Source: Astrocystis sublimbata
Lineage: Eukaryota; Ascomycota; Sordariomycetes; Xylariales; Xylariaceae
Length of the DNA stretch: 64,000 nt
Direction of reading: 5' to 3'
Assembly: GCA_022453515.1 (NCBI GenBank)
Contig: JAJNNY010000001.1
Coordinates: 372,001 to 436,000 of the forward strand
This document shows positions 33,629 to 44,902 of this stretch, piece after piece (positions within the stretch are counted from its first letter, which is position 1; each line of letters starts with the position of its first letter). Position numbers and translations under genes: made by a program. Below the pieces are notes generated by a model, which was not told the DNA's origin, made no database searches, and saw only the letters and a program-made list of their open reading frames with translations.

Positions 33629-35941
33629 CGTGTGTTGATAACGCTTCGGGGAAAAGCCCGAGATGCCCGAGACCGGCTCGCTCAAATGAAGGTGGGTGGA
33701 ATGGAGGTTGTTGGGGGATCTAAAGACATGGCATTCGTTGTCCGTGGGATACACTCATTATTATATACTCGAACCGCCATCATTGAATACGGGTATCTAT
33801 TTTGGTGCCGCTGCCCTTGTCGTCAAACTCATAGTAGCAGATCCGGAGGGTGTGCCGGGCAAGTATTGTCACCTTCCGTAGCTGGACCCAACCGGCGTAG
33901 ATGGATAGCTTGCGCCCCAATGATTCAAGCACATGGGCGTGCCTGTTTCAACCTATCGTAGGATTCGGCGGATGGGAAAAGGCGAAATAGCTATGCAGTG
34001 CTCCGCCCCGGAAACACCACTTGCACGACCTTCTCTTCTCTGAATAGCTTTGTTTCTCTGCCCCCAGAAGCAACGACCAACATTCCGCATCGTCGGCACC
34101 CCCTGGACAGCTTTCCACGAGCTAGTGCTATTCTAAGCATACCGCCATCTCCAGCCAGCACTCAAATTCGATGTTGGAACTCGGAATGTGCATTGAAAAG
34201 TACCTAGGTAGGTAGCGCGAATGTGGAATGAGTTGCTTCATTGGGGCGCCAAGCAAACTCCACAAAGCTTAAACAAGGGATGGCAGGATTTGGCAGCGTT
34301 AGCATTCCTGGAGACCCTCGACCCTGACATCCTGATATGGGATCTGAAACTTGTGCGGCTAACTTGATCTTGCAGTTGTGATAGGAGTATATACAATTGT
34401 GGTCCGGTGTGTTGATCATTGCATTCGCTGACCGAGATGAGCTGCACCCTTTCCAAGCCCCAAGGACCCTTCCATGCTAGAGTGCGGGTTGTCGATGTAA
34501 AAGGCTAGGTACGTATTAGTGAGTTAGTTCAGTTTGCTACATTGCTCTCTCATTGAAACTGGAACTCTCTCCTCAGAGTCGGCAATGATACCGCTAGATG
34601 TGCTCTTGATTCACTGCGTGGGCTGTTCGCAATCCTGCTAGTGAAAATACAATGGTACGACCATACTATTCTAGTTGAGCCGAGGGCGGACAGATCTCGG
34701 ACGGAGCCTGCGAGACATGGTATTCAGACACCAGGCGAGCCAGGCGAGAGGTACGCGTAGCAAGCAAGGTGTGCAAGGTCTAACTAATCCTCGATCAGGA
34801 AGGTGCGCAGATCACCAGAGTCAGCGAATCAGACGAGTGCCAAAAAGCCTGGCCAAGAGAACAAGATCGTTAGAATTGTCGAAAACGTGATGGGATTGTC
34901 GACGATTTGTCGTTTCCCACTTGTCGACAAGAGAAAGTTCGCAGATGATCGGCGGTAAGGGAAAAAAAAGCACGTGTCGAGTGTGTACGGAATCAGTCCG
35001 CCATCGTGAGATGGCAGCGGCGTAATCCATTGAGCTTATCAGCTTCGCGAGATTTGGCTTTCAGCTCGTTGTCGAGGAAGTGGGGTTGCGTGTCCATTTC
35101 GGCCAAAGTCGCATGATGATCCTTCCTCATTTTCTGGCGAGTTGAATCTGCTTATCCGCGACGCGAGGAACACCAAGACAATAGACCGAACGCACCGTTG
35201 TTGCGCCATTAACGATTCACTGATTACGAAGTAGGTGCGTGAGACGAGAGCCAGCTGCTCATCCATTATGGATGATATTCAATATTATGATTGATAGACA
35301 ACTCACGCATTCGGTTCGCCCATGAAGTGCGACACAGGCCAACGAGTGACGCGCTCGCAGCGGACTACGTCTACATTGCCAGTCATACCAACTGTGCTGG
35401 CTGAGGAGTGAGATGAACATCTGCCCTGTAGTAAGGGGGCTTTAGTTTTTTGCCGTGAGCCCGTCGTTGGATGATTTCATTGTAAATGATCTAACTGTAA
35501 GGCTCCTCGTACCATTTATTTTCACCCTCAAATGGGCCGCCAAAGATTGATTTTTAGGCTTGCTAGTGTGTTCGAACCAAATTGAGACGTTCGTCTCTTT
35601 TGCCAAAAACTCTCAAAAAAACCAACTCAAAATTGGCCATAGAACTCCATATCCCCACAGAGATATACCCGCAAAGACCAAGGGAAGGGCTCGCCATCCG
35701 ATGCAAACCGTTCATACCTATACAAATCCTCATACACTTATCAATGCGCCGTCAAGGTCGAAGCCTGACCTAATTTTCAGACCAATCCTGATCTTATTTG
35801 TTGCACAGCTTACCCCCAACGCCAGTCGTGCCCCTTCAGACCCATCAAATACCAAAACCACAAGTATAATTAGATGCACTCATTGCGCAAAGTGCCGCCA
35901 TTTTGGCGAGGTGTCATTATTTGACTTGATTCTGCTAAGTC
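33629..35941. other. Non-coding spacer (2.3 kb)
   Basis: CE5 promoter side and downstream flank of the next minus-strand gene. One perfect TACCTAGGTA at 34201-34210. Frames of 60-70 codons at 34675, 34821 and 35039 and a 158-codon plus frame at 35560 have no motif and poor composition; I see no gene. Confidence 0.5.
33760..33767 (-). promoter_or_regulatory. TATA-like box of the CE5 gene
   Basis: TATATAAT on the minus strand about 135 nt upstream of the CE5 start codon. Positional inference. Confidence 0.4.
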
Positions 35942-37199
35942 TCAGGCAGAATCCTCCCATGAGAAAGAGCGAGACAGGCCTGCTTCAGCCCACCACTCAT
36001 CAGGGATGTCATCATGCGAAGCGAGACCACGAATGATCTGGTGCATGCTGGATAGCCATTCTCTATCATGATCAACGGTGTCGCCGGCATCCGGGGTTTG
36101 CGCCGATTGTGACTCGGCCACAACGTCTGCGTAAGAGCGCCGGTTGTGGGGTGTGGGCTGTCGTGACGGCTCACCTAACGGCTCTCCGGAGTTATCTTCG
36201 CAGTCACTGTCGGCATTTTGTGGATCCAGAATAGGGTCACAAGGGGGTTCAATTTCGTCATCAGGAGTCGTCATCGATGTGTTCGCCGAGTCGGTTCCGT
36301 GGGCTTCAGAAGGAACGGCGGATACAATAGTCGACGAGAAAGAGGACCCTACACTGGGTGGCTGAGGGTCGGGAGTCAAGGTGGACTGAAGTGTATCCCA
36401 CACCCCATCACCCTCGGGACTTAGACTACGATCGCGATCTCCCAACCCATCATGATACCTGACTCTCTGGGCGTGAGACCTGGCCCGCTGCACATGCCGT
36501 CGCATGGCGTCTCGCAGACCGCTACTGTCGCTGCTGGACTCACCCTGAGGCGGGCCTGATCTGGTGGCGCCACCACGATGACGATAACGAGTCACCTCGT
36601 CATCAGGGTAGGTGTTGTGTAGGGATTCCTGAAAATCCTGCTGTGCTGCCGCGAACCAGTCCCACTCGCGCGTTTGAGTCTCGAGTGATTCGGGGTCGGG
36701 GTGACGGGATGAGGAAGCATGACCAGCCGTGTCTTCTGTAGCAAGTCGCGATGGCTCAGTCGTTGTTCGACCCCAATAGCGCCTCTCTAGGTCTAAGGAC
36801 AGCTCAGAGACTCGGGGATTCTCCAGACGCGGGCTTCGGCCGACCAGAGATGGATGTTGCCGGCCATTGCGGACCCTACGTGATGTTGCGTTGTCGGTGG
36901 GTTGTGCGGAATTCAAGTTATTGCGCAGACGTCGCGTTCGCGCTTCGGTGACGGCATTAACGATGTACTGGCGACGGCGCTCGACGTCGTGGGAGCGACG
37001 AATGGCAGACCGCGCATAGGCGGGGCATTTGGGTGCGAGTTTGGCCGGCACATCGGATTCGACGGGAGGAATGAAGAGCCTGAGCGGGAGCAGATGATCT
37101 TGTCAGTTAATGAGGCCTGGTGAAAGTGCTGTTGGGGTAGTTGGGTTGGAGGTGGTGGCGCATGGCTTGACCATGAGGCACACTCACTGCAACCGTCAT
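35942..37199 (-). CDS. Hypothetical protein, Arg/Ser-rich, with acidic C-terminal motif
   Basis: I do not recognise a function. A frame of about 370 codons is open from 37102 to the stop at 35942. The N-terminus is basic and helical (KCPAYARSAIRRSHDVERRR, then QYIVNAVTEARTRRLRN), the middle is disordered (Ser/Thr/Pro/Asp), and the C-terminus has a compact segment SMHQIIRGLASHDDIPDEWW that looks conserved. There is no ATG in frame at the 5' end, only GTG at 37051, so a short first exon is needed. One phase-consistent option starts at 37199 (ATG ACG GTT GCA GTG A), uses a GTGTGC donor at 37183 and rejoins at 37098. That start is tentative. A nuclear regulatory role is only a guess from the composition. 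Confidence 0.65.
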
Positions 37200-38682
37200 G
37201 TCCAGTCAAGTGTGCACGGTGGCCATGGTAGCGCGAGTTGATGGGCGAGGAATGAATGGCACGGGTGGCTGGTTGCGCGTCGCGCTCGATCGAATGCGAC
37301 TACTTACGGGAGACCCATTTTAGCAGTGATTATAGGTACTGTGAGACAACTTAGGTTGCGCCAACTAGGGCGTTCGCAGGTGTAAGCGCGACTCTCGAAC
37401 GGTGCAGAGTTGCAACGGGCGAATCGAAACTCGCGGACACAGCTCGGAAGCGATGCCAACGGGTGGCGACCGGGTCCCGGTCAGCCTGTGACAGCACAAG
37501 GGATCAATCAATATCCGCAGGCGCGGGAAGATCAGGATGCGCAACAAGGTGCGCGTGCGCGTTGGCGTTGCGAGGATGGACAGCGCGCTCACTAATAAGG
37601 CATCTAGGTATCGATCAGGGTATCAATAGTTCGAAGGGTGGGTGAGATAAGATAATAGATGAAAGGGTTCGAAGGCCCGAAAGAAGTCGGCGCGTCAAAC
37701 AAAATACCCGATACGGCTGCGCGAACCACCCAGTACTATTAGGTAGTAAGTAGTACGCTAATAGTGCGTGAATGGATTGGATAGTCGTAGAAAGGCAGAT
37801 TATAGATACAACGATGGATGCGATAGAATTGACGATGGATATCACCGGGCAACGGCCTTGGTATATGCCTGTTCAGTTGCGGTTGATAGAAAGATGGAAC
37901 TCGGTTCGAGGGGTCGGGACACGGCGTGGCCTGGTGACTGGCGAGACTGGGTGGGTGAGAAAAGAAGGCCAGCAGCAAAGCAAAGGAACAAGGAACTTGA
38001 ACCAACCCTGGAAATCAGCAGCAATGATGAGACCCCCCATGCCCCCCTAATCCTGGCCACTTGAAGGGTGCAGGTGCCGAGGCGCTGTTCAAATCAAGTG
38101 ATCGTGCTCCTAGTACTAGTGGGTCTGGGAACACGATCACTTAATTCGAACAGCGCCTCGGGTGCAAGGTGCAGGTGGGGATGTGGCTGGAGCGTGCCCC
38201 ATTTGGCAGCGGACCCTCAGCGAGGTAGACGTGATGTATCACTCTTAACATGAACCGCCGCGGAATCATGGCTGAGTCGACCTGGAGGGGACTTGGCGAG
38301 CTTGGGCTGGAGTCGACCGCTAGCGTGATCGGTATTGGCGCATTGAGAGCCGCTAGAGTGCCACCAAGCCAACCTTAAACTGGAACCAAACACCAGAATG
38401 ACTGGCTGAGAATTCAAGTTTGTTTGACACGGTAGCTTCTCACCTGCGACAGGTGGAGAGACAGACATACATGATTACCTCCTACACGATGTATCAAAAT
38501 CCAACATCCAGAACCCATCAAAACAATGACTCACTCTGAAGTGTAAACAGCCACCGGCCAACAAACGCAACTGACAGCGAACCATCACCGGTGCCAGCCG
38601 TTGTCCAAGAAACAGTTGCTTGCTCAACTCGCATACCTCACAAGTGTGGTGCACCGTCGCATCAGCGTGCAGTCAAGTCAAC
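37200..38682. other. Divergent spacer with an inverted repeat
   Basis: Promoter region between the 36-kb hypothetical gene and the dihydrofolate synthase gene. It contains the strong inverted repeat at 38077-38161, listed separately. Several GC-rich chance frames (37365-37845) carry no motif. Confidence 0.5.
38077..38161. repeat. Near-perfect 30-bp inverted repeat with 25-nt spacer (MITE-like)
   Basis: Arms 38077-38106 and 38132-38161 are reverse complements at 28 of 30 positions, beginning CCGAGGCGCTG. The two mismatches are transitions. The trinucleotide GTG flanks the element on both sides (38074-38076 and 38162-38164), as a short target duplication would, and GGTGCAGGTG occurs just outside on both sides. 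It could be a tiny non-autonomous transposon relic or a transcribed hairpin. It lies about 520 bp upstream of the dihydrofolate synthase start. Confidence 0.8.
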
Positions 38683-39903
38683 ATGATCGAACTGGGGCTG
38701 GCCCGTATCACTGCCCTTCTGAGGAATACCCCACAGACATGGAAAGCCATACATGTTGCTGGCACCAATGGCAAAGGCTCCATATGTGCCTATATACATG
38801 CCATGCTGCGCGTCAATCGCTTGTCCTGCGGCAGATTCACCTCACCTCACCTCATCCACCGCTGGGACTGCATCGCCATCAACGAGAGCGCAGTGTCCGA
38901 GCATCAGTTCCGGCATTTTGAAGAGCTCGTCAAGAGACGGAACGAGGAACAGGGCCTAGGCGCTAGCGAGTTCGAGCTGCTCGCCGCTACAGCTTTTGAG
39001 ATCTTCGAGGCCGAAAAGGTCGACTTTGCCGTCATCGAGGTTGGCCTTGGCGGAAGCCTAGATGCCACAAATGTCCTGAAGCACAAGACGGTCACCGTCA
39101 TTTCCAAAATTGGCCTTGACCACCAATCCTTTCTTGGCAATACCCTAGAGGAAATTGCGCTTCAGAAGGCCGGCATCATCCGACCAGGTGTACCTTGTGT
39201 TGTTGATGCGAGCAATCCACCCTCTGTGCTAGATGTCGTGCGATCGCACGCTGCGTCGGTGGGTGCTAGTCTCAAACCTGTCGAGGTGCAATCCGCAGAT
39301 CTGCGTGGTCCGATCCGCGAAAAGCTTGAGCCACACCAGCAGCAGAATCTGCTATGTGCGTACGAGGCCTTCCAGCTCGCGTATCCCACACATGGCATGC
39401 CAAAAGCTGACCTTCTTGATGTTGGTGCACACGCTGTTTGGCCTGGCCGGTTGCAGACCATCAGCATCCAAAGGCTCACTGGGCGGGTAGAGCCCATTCT
39501 TCTAGATGGTGCTCATAATCCCCAGAGCGCAGCTGTTCTCTCTGCCTTCGTTGAAAATCGACTGCGAGCTGATGGCAAGCCCGTCACCTGGGTCCTAGCT
39601 GCGTCGGCAGGGAAGGACATCTCGGAAATTCTGAAGGTGCTACTGCGCGAAGGTGACAAAGTCGCCGTTGTTGAGTTTGGAGCCGTAGATGGCATGCCCT
39701 GGGTCAGTGCGATGAACTCGGCTACTATACTTCAAATCGTTGATAAAATCGGGATTACGGTGTCAGCAAAACAAGACACCAAAGCCGATATAATGGCCGG
39801 GCTCAGGTGGGCTAGCGAAGAGTCGCGCGACGGGCCGTTGGTCATCGCAGGAAGTCTTTACTTGGTATCTGATATTCTCAAGCTTCTTCGCGATAGGAGC
39901 TAA
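38683..39903 (+). CDS. FOL3: Dihydrofolate synthase (folylpolyglutamate synthase family)
   Basis: ATP-dependent ligase that adds glutamate to dihydropteroate in folate synthesis. One exon, 406 aa, starting at the first ATG of MIELGLARITALLRN. The P-loop AIHVAGTNGKGSICAYI near residue 25 is the family hallmark. CGRFTSPHLIHRWDCIAIN is the omega-loop/substrate region. DFAVIEVGLGGSLDATNVL, followed by ISKIGLDHQSFLG, forms the Mg/ATP site with the conserved Glu and His. WPGRLQ and LLDGAHNPQSA belong to the C-terminal ligase domain. The length and the GxLDATN motif fit fungal Fol3 rather than the longer Met7 polyglutamate synthases. No mitochondrial leader was seen. Confidence 0.92.
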   Translation: MIELGLARITALLRNTPQTWKAIHVAGTNGKGSICAYIHAMLRVNRLSCGRFTSPHLIHRWDCIAINESAVSEHQFRHFEELVKRRNEEQGLGASEFELLAATAFEIFEAEKVDFAVIEVGLGGSLDATNVLKHKTVTVISKIGLDHQSFLGNTLEEIALQKAGIIRPGVPCVVDASNPPSVLDVVRSHAASVGASLKPVEVQSADLRGPIREKLEPHQQQNLLCAYEAFQLAYPTHGMPKADLLDVGAHAVWPGRLQTISIQRLTGRVEPILLDGAHNPQSAAVLSAFVENRLRADGKPVTWVLAASAGKDISEILKVLLREGDKVAVVEFGAVDGMPWVSAMNSATILQIVDKIGITVSAKQDTKADIMAGLRWASEESRDGPLVIAGSLYLVSDILKLLRDRS

Positions 39904-40089
39904 GCCAACAAAGTGACTCCGCAGACCGTGCATTAAGACTACATTTCGTTATCCTGGTTACGGAGGAGGCGTCTATGAGCAACATGGCTCTCTTCAGGGA
40001 TATTGTAATCAACAACCAAAGTCAAGGTAAGGGTGAAACTGGCGGTCCTGGACCAAATGGTATTGTCATGCAAAACAGAGCCACTTATC

Positions 40090-41153
40090 CTACCAGTCCC
40101 CAAAATCTGGTGGTCTCCTGCCCCAGACTCTTTTTAGTGTCCAGAAACACAACGTTCCTTGTTCGAATTCCTTGCGAATCTCGTCAACGGCCGACTTTGC
40201 CTGTGCCTCTGTTCTCATCTCCTCTACCTTGCCGCTAGCGACCACTGCAACCGCCGGAGTCAGTATCTGTCTTTTAGAGTAAGGAGATAGCTTATGGTGC
40301 CAGAGTTTGCTGGTCTCTTGGGGGCATATATACACAACTAGGTGGTTGGTATATGCCTTCGAGACATTCCGAAAGGGGTAACCAATGACTCTTGGGGCTG
40401 CTTACTACCGAGAAAAGTTTGGTACGCTAGTCGTAGCATGGACTCCTTGGTGGCTACATCTAGCTTCTCATATGGCGAGGTATGGTAGTCTTTCTCCTTC
40501 AGGTCGACAAATCCAGCGTCCTCGATATGATTTGGTAAAGTTGCCGGCATTCTTGGAGCAAGTCAGTACACTACTTCAATCAATCCAAGAGGGACGGGTC
40601 AATACCTGAGATCCATGCCGTTCCCGCTGCAAAATAACCAACTAAGCTTTGCGTACCTCATCCAACCGGGTGTAATAGGCAAAACTCTGAACTCAAATGG
40701 CCCCGAATCTTCCCACAGAATCCAGCCTCCCGGTCGCAAAAGTGTCATAAGATTGCGGGCTACGGGGACCCAGTCTTCCGTCCTTAACAAGGACACCAGA
40801 AAGCGAGCGTGCACAAGATCGAATTTCTCGAGGAGTTCGGATGGGAATGGGCTGAACACGTCTCCAAACTGTAGCTGAACGTGAGGGGGCAAGTTTTGGG
40901 CGAACTTGGTCGTGTCTATGTCGAAGCCTCGGATCTGGGCATTGGGTAGCTCCTTGGCAACGGACACAGCCCAGGCGCCCGTTCCCGTGCAAATGTCCGC
41001 AATTGCCGGCGACGGCGTTGATTCCAGCTCTTGCCTGATCTCACGGGGCAACACGTTGTTGCCGACGAGCGGCATCACCATCTGGTGATGACTCCAGTCT
41101 AGGCGACCAGCCTCCCAACCTTCTTCGCCGTTGTTCAGGTAGTAGATACTCAT
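40090..41153 (-). CDS. SAM-dependent methyltransferase, LaeA-like family
   Basis: Class I methyltransferase of the large fungal LaeA-like group; substrate unknown. Exon 1 is 41153-40606; a 54-nt GT..AG intron leads to an exon starting at 40551. Motif I is IADICTGTGAWAVSVAKELP near residue 50, followed by FDIDTTKFAQNLPPHVQLQF (motif II) and FDLVHARFLVSLL and LRPGGWILWEDSGPFEF (motifs post-II and III). The C-terminal part lies in two frames (to about 40340, then 40300-40090, ending KRVWGRRPPDFGDW), so another small intron is needed near 40290-40380. No strong GT donor is visible there. A GTTACC donor with an AAGAG or GACAG acceptor would keep frame, and a decayed 3' end is also possible. Converges on the dihydrofolate synthase gene. 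Confidence 0.8.
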
Positions 41154-42066
41154 TTTTCGAGAAAACTAGAGAGGTGAGGGTGACAACATCCGGTGTGGAG
41201 GAGGAGGGGCAGACCTCTCATGTTTAAGATCCCGTGGTGGTAGTAGAGCGATTGATTGACCCTGGCCTCACCCCTCCCATCACTACCCTCCTGTTCATTT
41301 CAGTCCTCCGTTCTTTGTTTCTTTTCGTCGCATAGTTTATAACATGTCTTGCTTTTTCAGCGGCACAGTTGCTGTTAGTTCAGCATGGCGCCATACCATG
41401 CTACCGGTTCACCAACATGGGGGCCTTATTGTTTTTGGGTAGACTAATGCATACGATACGTGATTTGCAGACTTCTTGGCGTCAACTGGGTAAGGGCTCT
41501 GGATCGCTTATTGTTTGCGTTATGCGCCTTACGAATCTAACCCTCTACTCCGTACGCAACCTTCAGATCGAGCACGTTGGAGCTGATACTACGAGTCCGC
41601 CGTACCGGGGACATGCATGGAAAGTGTGATGATGAATCCGGGGTCACGAGGGTGCTTACCGCCTCATCCCATGAATCACAATCTATCACAAGTTTCAATG
41701 GCCCCGACTAGGGTAAGTGCATCCGATCAACGGCAGGACGAACGGTAGGTGTTGAGGGTGTTCGATGCGAACCATTTGGGGTTCCCTGTCGCATGTGCTC
41801 TGCCAGGTTCGTTGGCGAGGGTGTTGGTTATGGTGTGGTCCGGGTATTTGCAGATATCGGGCCGAGGCCCAATCAGACAATCAAGTTGGATTTCATTGCA
41901 GGCCCGTGGACACCCGAAGCAGTGGAATCACCCACCAGCATGCAATATCACTTCGTCGCGTGCATCGGGCAAGGTTGCATAGACTCTGCATCGCCGTCCC
42001 AGCCGCCCACGCGAGCACTAAGAGGGGATCCAATAATTCCCTTCCTTCATCGCCAACGACAACGTC
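41154..42066. other. Divergent spacer (methyltransferase / DUF218 gene)
   Basis: Upstream regions of two divergent genes; no other gene or repeat recognised. A T-rich patch lies at 41305-41345. Confidence 0.5.
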
Positions 42067-43104
42067 ATGTCAGCAGAGCCTCCCGACCGTGACCATCTCG
42101 TCATCGTCTGCTGCCACGCGATATGGCTCGGTGGGCCCGCCCAGGGCGTTGGAGAATCCGAAGATGAGTGGCTCATCGCCGACTTCCAGGCTGGGGAGAC
42201 GCCGACATTCATTGAACATATCAAAACCGGGCTGCGTGCGCTGAGGGATAGCGAAACAGCCGTGTTGATGTTCTCAGGGTCAGTTGCGCTATTTTCCTTG
42301 GTTGCGAAGCTATAGGCCTTGTTGGTATGCATCTTAACCAATGAAGCCGAAGATGAACCTAACAAAAACCAAAAGCAGCTGAACCATCCATGTCACTATT
42401 TGTCATTTTGTGTTGTCTGATGCGAGCTGTAGTCTGCCAACTCGTAATCGGAACCAATATTGTACTGACATATACCGTATCGGACTAGTGGTTCTACGCG
42501 CAAAGAAACGAGGTCATCTGAAGCGAGCAGTTATGCTAAGCTAGCGGAGGCCAATTCCCATTATGGAATCCTCCCACAGAGCGATGCCTGCACAAGGATT
42601 TTCTGCGAGGAACGAGCTCTGGACTCGTACTCCAATGTGCTCTTCTCTATCATTCGATTCTGGGAAATCTACAGTACATGGCCAGCAAGATTGACCATTG
42701 TGAGCCATGCCTTCAAGCGCGAGCGCCTAGTCGACTGCCATTGCGGAGCGATCCGATATCCCTTGAACCTCGTGAGTTTCGTAGGGGTAGATCCACCTGG
42801 TATGATGGACGGTTCCAACAAAGCTGCCATAGCCGGGGTTGCCAAAGCTATACACGAATGGAAAGACGACCCCCACGGCAGAGGTGATGCATTATCTTGC
42901 AAGCGGATGCAGCGAAACCCGTGGCGTATCTCGCAGGCTCTCTTCTCAACCGAGGAAGATCGCAGCCGTAGCGGTGTCCGCTCCTATGCCGCCAAGGACG
43001 GACAAGAGTATCTTATTGATGGTGCTCCTCAACCGTGGTCATCGGATGACTTCATTCATGGCACTGTTACGGAGTCCAACCTTCAGCAGAACACAACTAT
43101 CTAG
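42067..43104 (+). CDS. DUF218-domain protein
   Basis: Fungal protein of the DUF218 (YdcF-like) family, a Rossmann-like fold with no settled biochemical role in fungi. Exons 42067-42278 and 42489-43104 give 276 codons (275 aa), joined across a 210-nt intron. The frame opens with DRDHLVIVCCHAIWLGGPAQ near residue 6. AVLMFSGGSTRKETRSSEAS spans the intron, which confirms the junction. LDSYSNVLFSIIRFWEIY and RLTIVSHAFKRERLVDCHCG are the other conserved blocks, with the His/Arg residues that line the family pocket. The C-terminus DPHGRGDALSCKRMQRNPW matches the family end. No signal or membrane segment seen. The stop overlaps the stop of the convergent alpha/beta hydrolase gene. Confidence 0.85.
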
Positions 43105-44283
43105 ATCTTTGCTGGTGGGGCTGTCTGACCAGAAGCACTGTGAGAGGCTACTGTTTCTAGGACAAATCGGACAGCAGCCTGGCGCATCTCCGTATTGAAC
43201 TCATGACCGACCCCTGGGTAGACGTTGTCCTCAACAAAAACATGCCCGTCCTTGTACCACCCGCTACTGGCGTTTTTGAAAAAGTCCAAGAACTGCTGAC
43301 CAGCCTTGTACGGCACAAGCTTGTCAGCACCTCCAGAGAGCACCTGGAATCTCTTGCCTCGAACTGATGAGTCTAATATCGGCCGTAACCTGTCCTGCTC
43401 CGAGGTGGAAGGCTCGGTAGAGATATCCCCCGTGCCAAAGAGGATAGCTTTCGGGTCGTATTTCTTGCAAGCTGCGATGAGAGCTCTGGGGAAATCCTTA
43501 CTGCCTAGGAACGAGACACCACCATCATTGGTGTATGTCTGTAGCTTTGACAACCTCGCGCGGTCTTGTAGCATATCTGAAAACGAAGCAGTCAATATGA
43601 GCACATCTTACATGAACATCTGACATATGACATCTGACATCATCTTCGCCTGCTGCTTTCTTATCATATTCAATACTTGTCCAGCACTTACTCATGTAAT
43701 CGGGACATCCAATGACGGAGACGCCGGCCGTCACCCTAGGGTCCGCAAATAGCAGCTGCCACGCACTATGACCGCCCAGGCTCACACCAAGCACCAGGTT
43801 GGAATCTATATGGCGATGTGCGCCACTAGCCAGCGCTCCCGGCCCATCCCCAGCCCCAAACAGATACCCTTCGAGCACGTCGAGCAGGTGTATCGTGTCG
43901 AGGACGGTGCCGGAGACAGTGCCAAACATGTCCTGGGCGTGCGTGGTGTTGCCCTGACGCCATGCCTCGTTGGCGGTCTCGCTGACGAGCCGCGAGCCAT
44001 GGTTGCGCTGGTCGAACGCCACGGCGATCAAACCCCGCGTGGGGGATGACGACGACGCGTTGAAAGCTGAAATCATGTCATTCGCGATGTAAGCCATGTC
44101 CTCTTTCCTGCGCAGGCGCGGGTGGTGTAACCACAGGCAGGTTACGGCCGTTGCGGCCGTCGCGAGCTCGCTAAGCCCGTAGATGTCAACTTGTAACCCC
44201 GCGATCGGCAGCGTTATTTGGGACACGCTGCCGGCGTTGTCCGTTGAGGACGCCGCGAGGGGGTTGTTGGTTGCTGCTGCCAT
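43101..44283 (-). CDS. Alpha/beta hydrolase
   Basis: Serine hydrolase of the alpha/beta fold; substrate unknown, probably an ester or peptide. Exons on the minus strand: 44283-43692 and 43576-43101; 356 codons, 355 aa, with a 115-nt GT..AG intron that joins as PDYMNMLQDRARL. The nucleophile elbow is LVLGVSLGGHSAWQLLF (GxSxGG) near residue 175. AVAFDQRNHGSR is the strand/oxyanion region. The later part has FQVLSGGADKLVPY, holding the probable acid Asp, and YPGVGHEFN, holding the catalytic His. No signal peptide. Residues 60-62 replace the common HG oxyanion motif by HHP. Shares four terminal bases with the convergent DUF218 gene. Confidence 0.85.
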
Positions 44284-44902
44284 TGCGCAAAGAGTGGCGA
44301 TTATGCGACAATATCACAGGAGTTGGCTGCAACGGATGATGTTCTTTCCGATGTTCAAGGTTGCTTGGAGAGTTGCTGCTTATTAGCACTTGACTTGAGG
44401 TCTGTTCTTGGTGTTCGGGTGACCTTGGGCCCTGGGCAGTACTTACAAGCGAACAGTGGAGTTGGGCTGCCCATTTCTCAGCGACGAATTAGCACTAACA
44501 ACTGGAATATTCAATCCTAGCTGAGGTCTATTATTCAGCTCAACTTCTTTCTCCGTGCTATATCCAATCCACCTTTTTCGGGGCCTAACTTATCGTTTTA
44601 ACCACGTTTATAATTCGAACCATACGCGATGAATGACAAACGATATATTGTATTTGGGGCATTATGGACAAATCCGCTGTTAGGTACCTAGGTACCTACC
44701 TGGCAGGTACTCAAATCGGCAATCTCAGAATCGCGCAACTTGCCAGCAGATTCAATATTTCCAAGAGATTGTCCTAAATCCGGGGCTGATAACCGATCAC
44801 TCTCGCGAGCAACTGTTATCATGTGCACAGCGTACAAGAGATCGTGACCAGAATAGGACACTCGAACCCCAAGGTCAGGTCCCCCCATCATGCTTCATCT
44901 AC
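44284..44902. other. Intergenic spacer
   Basis: Promoter side of the alpha/beta hydrolase. Contains a perfect TACCTAGGTA at 44685-44694 within a longer GGTACCTAGGTACCT palindromic stretch. No gene seen. Confidence 0.5.
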
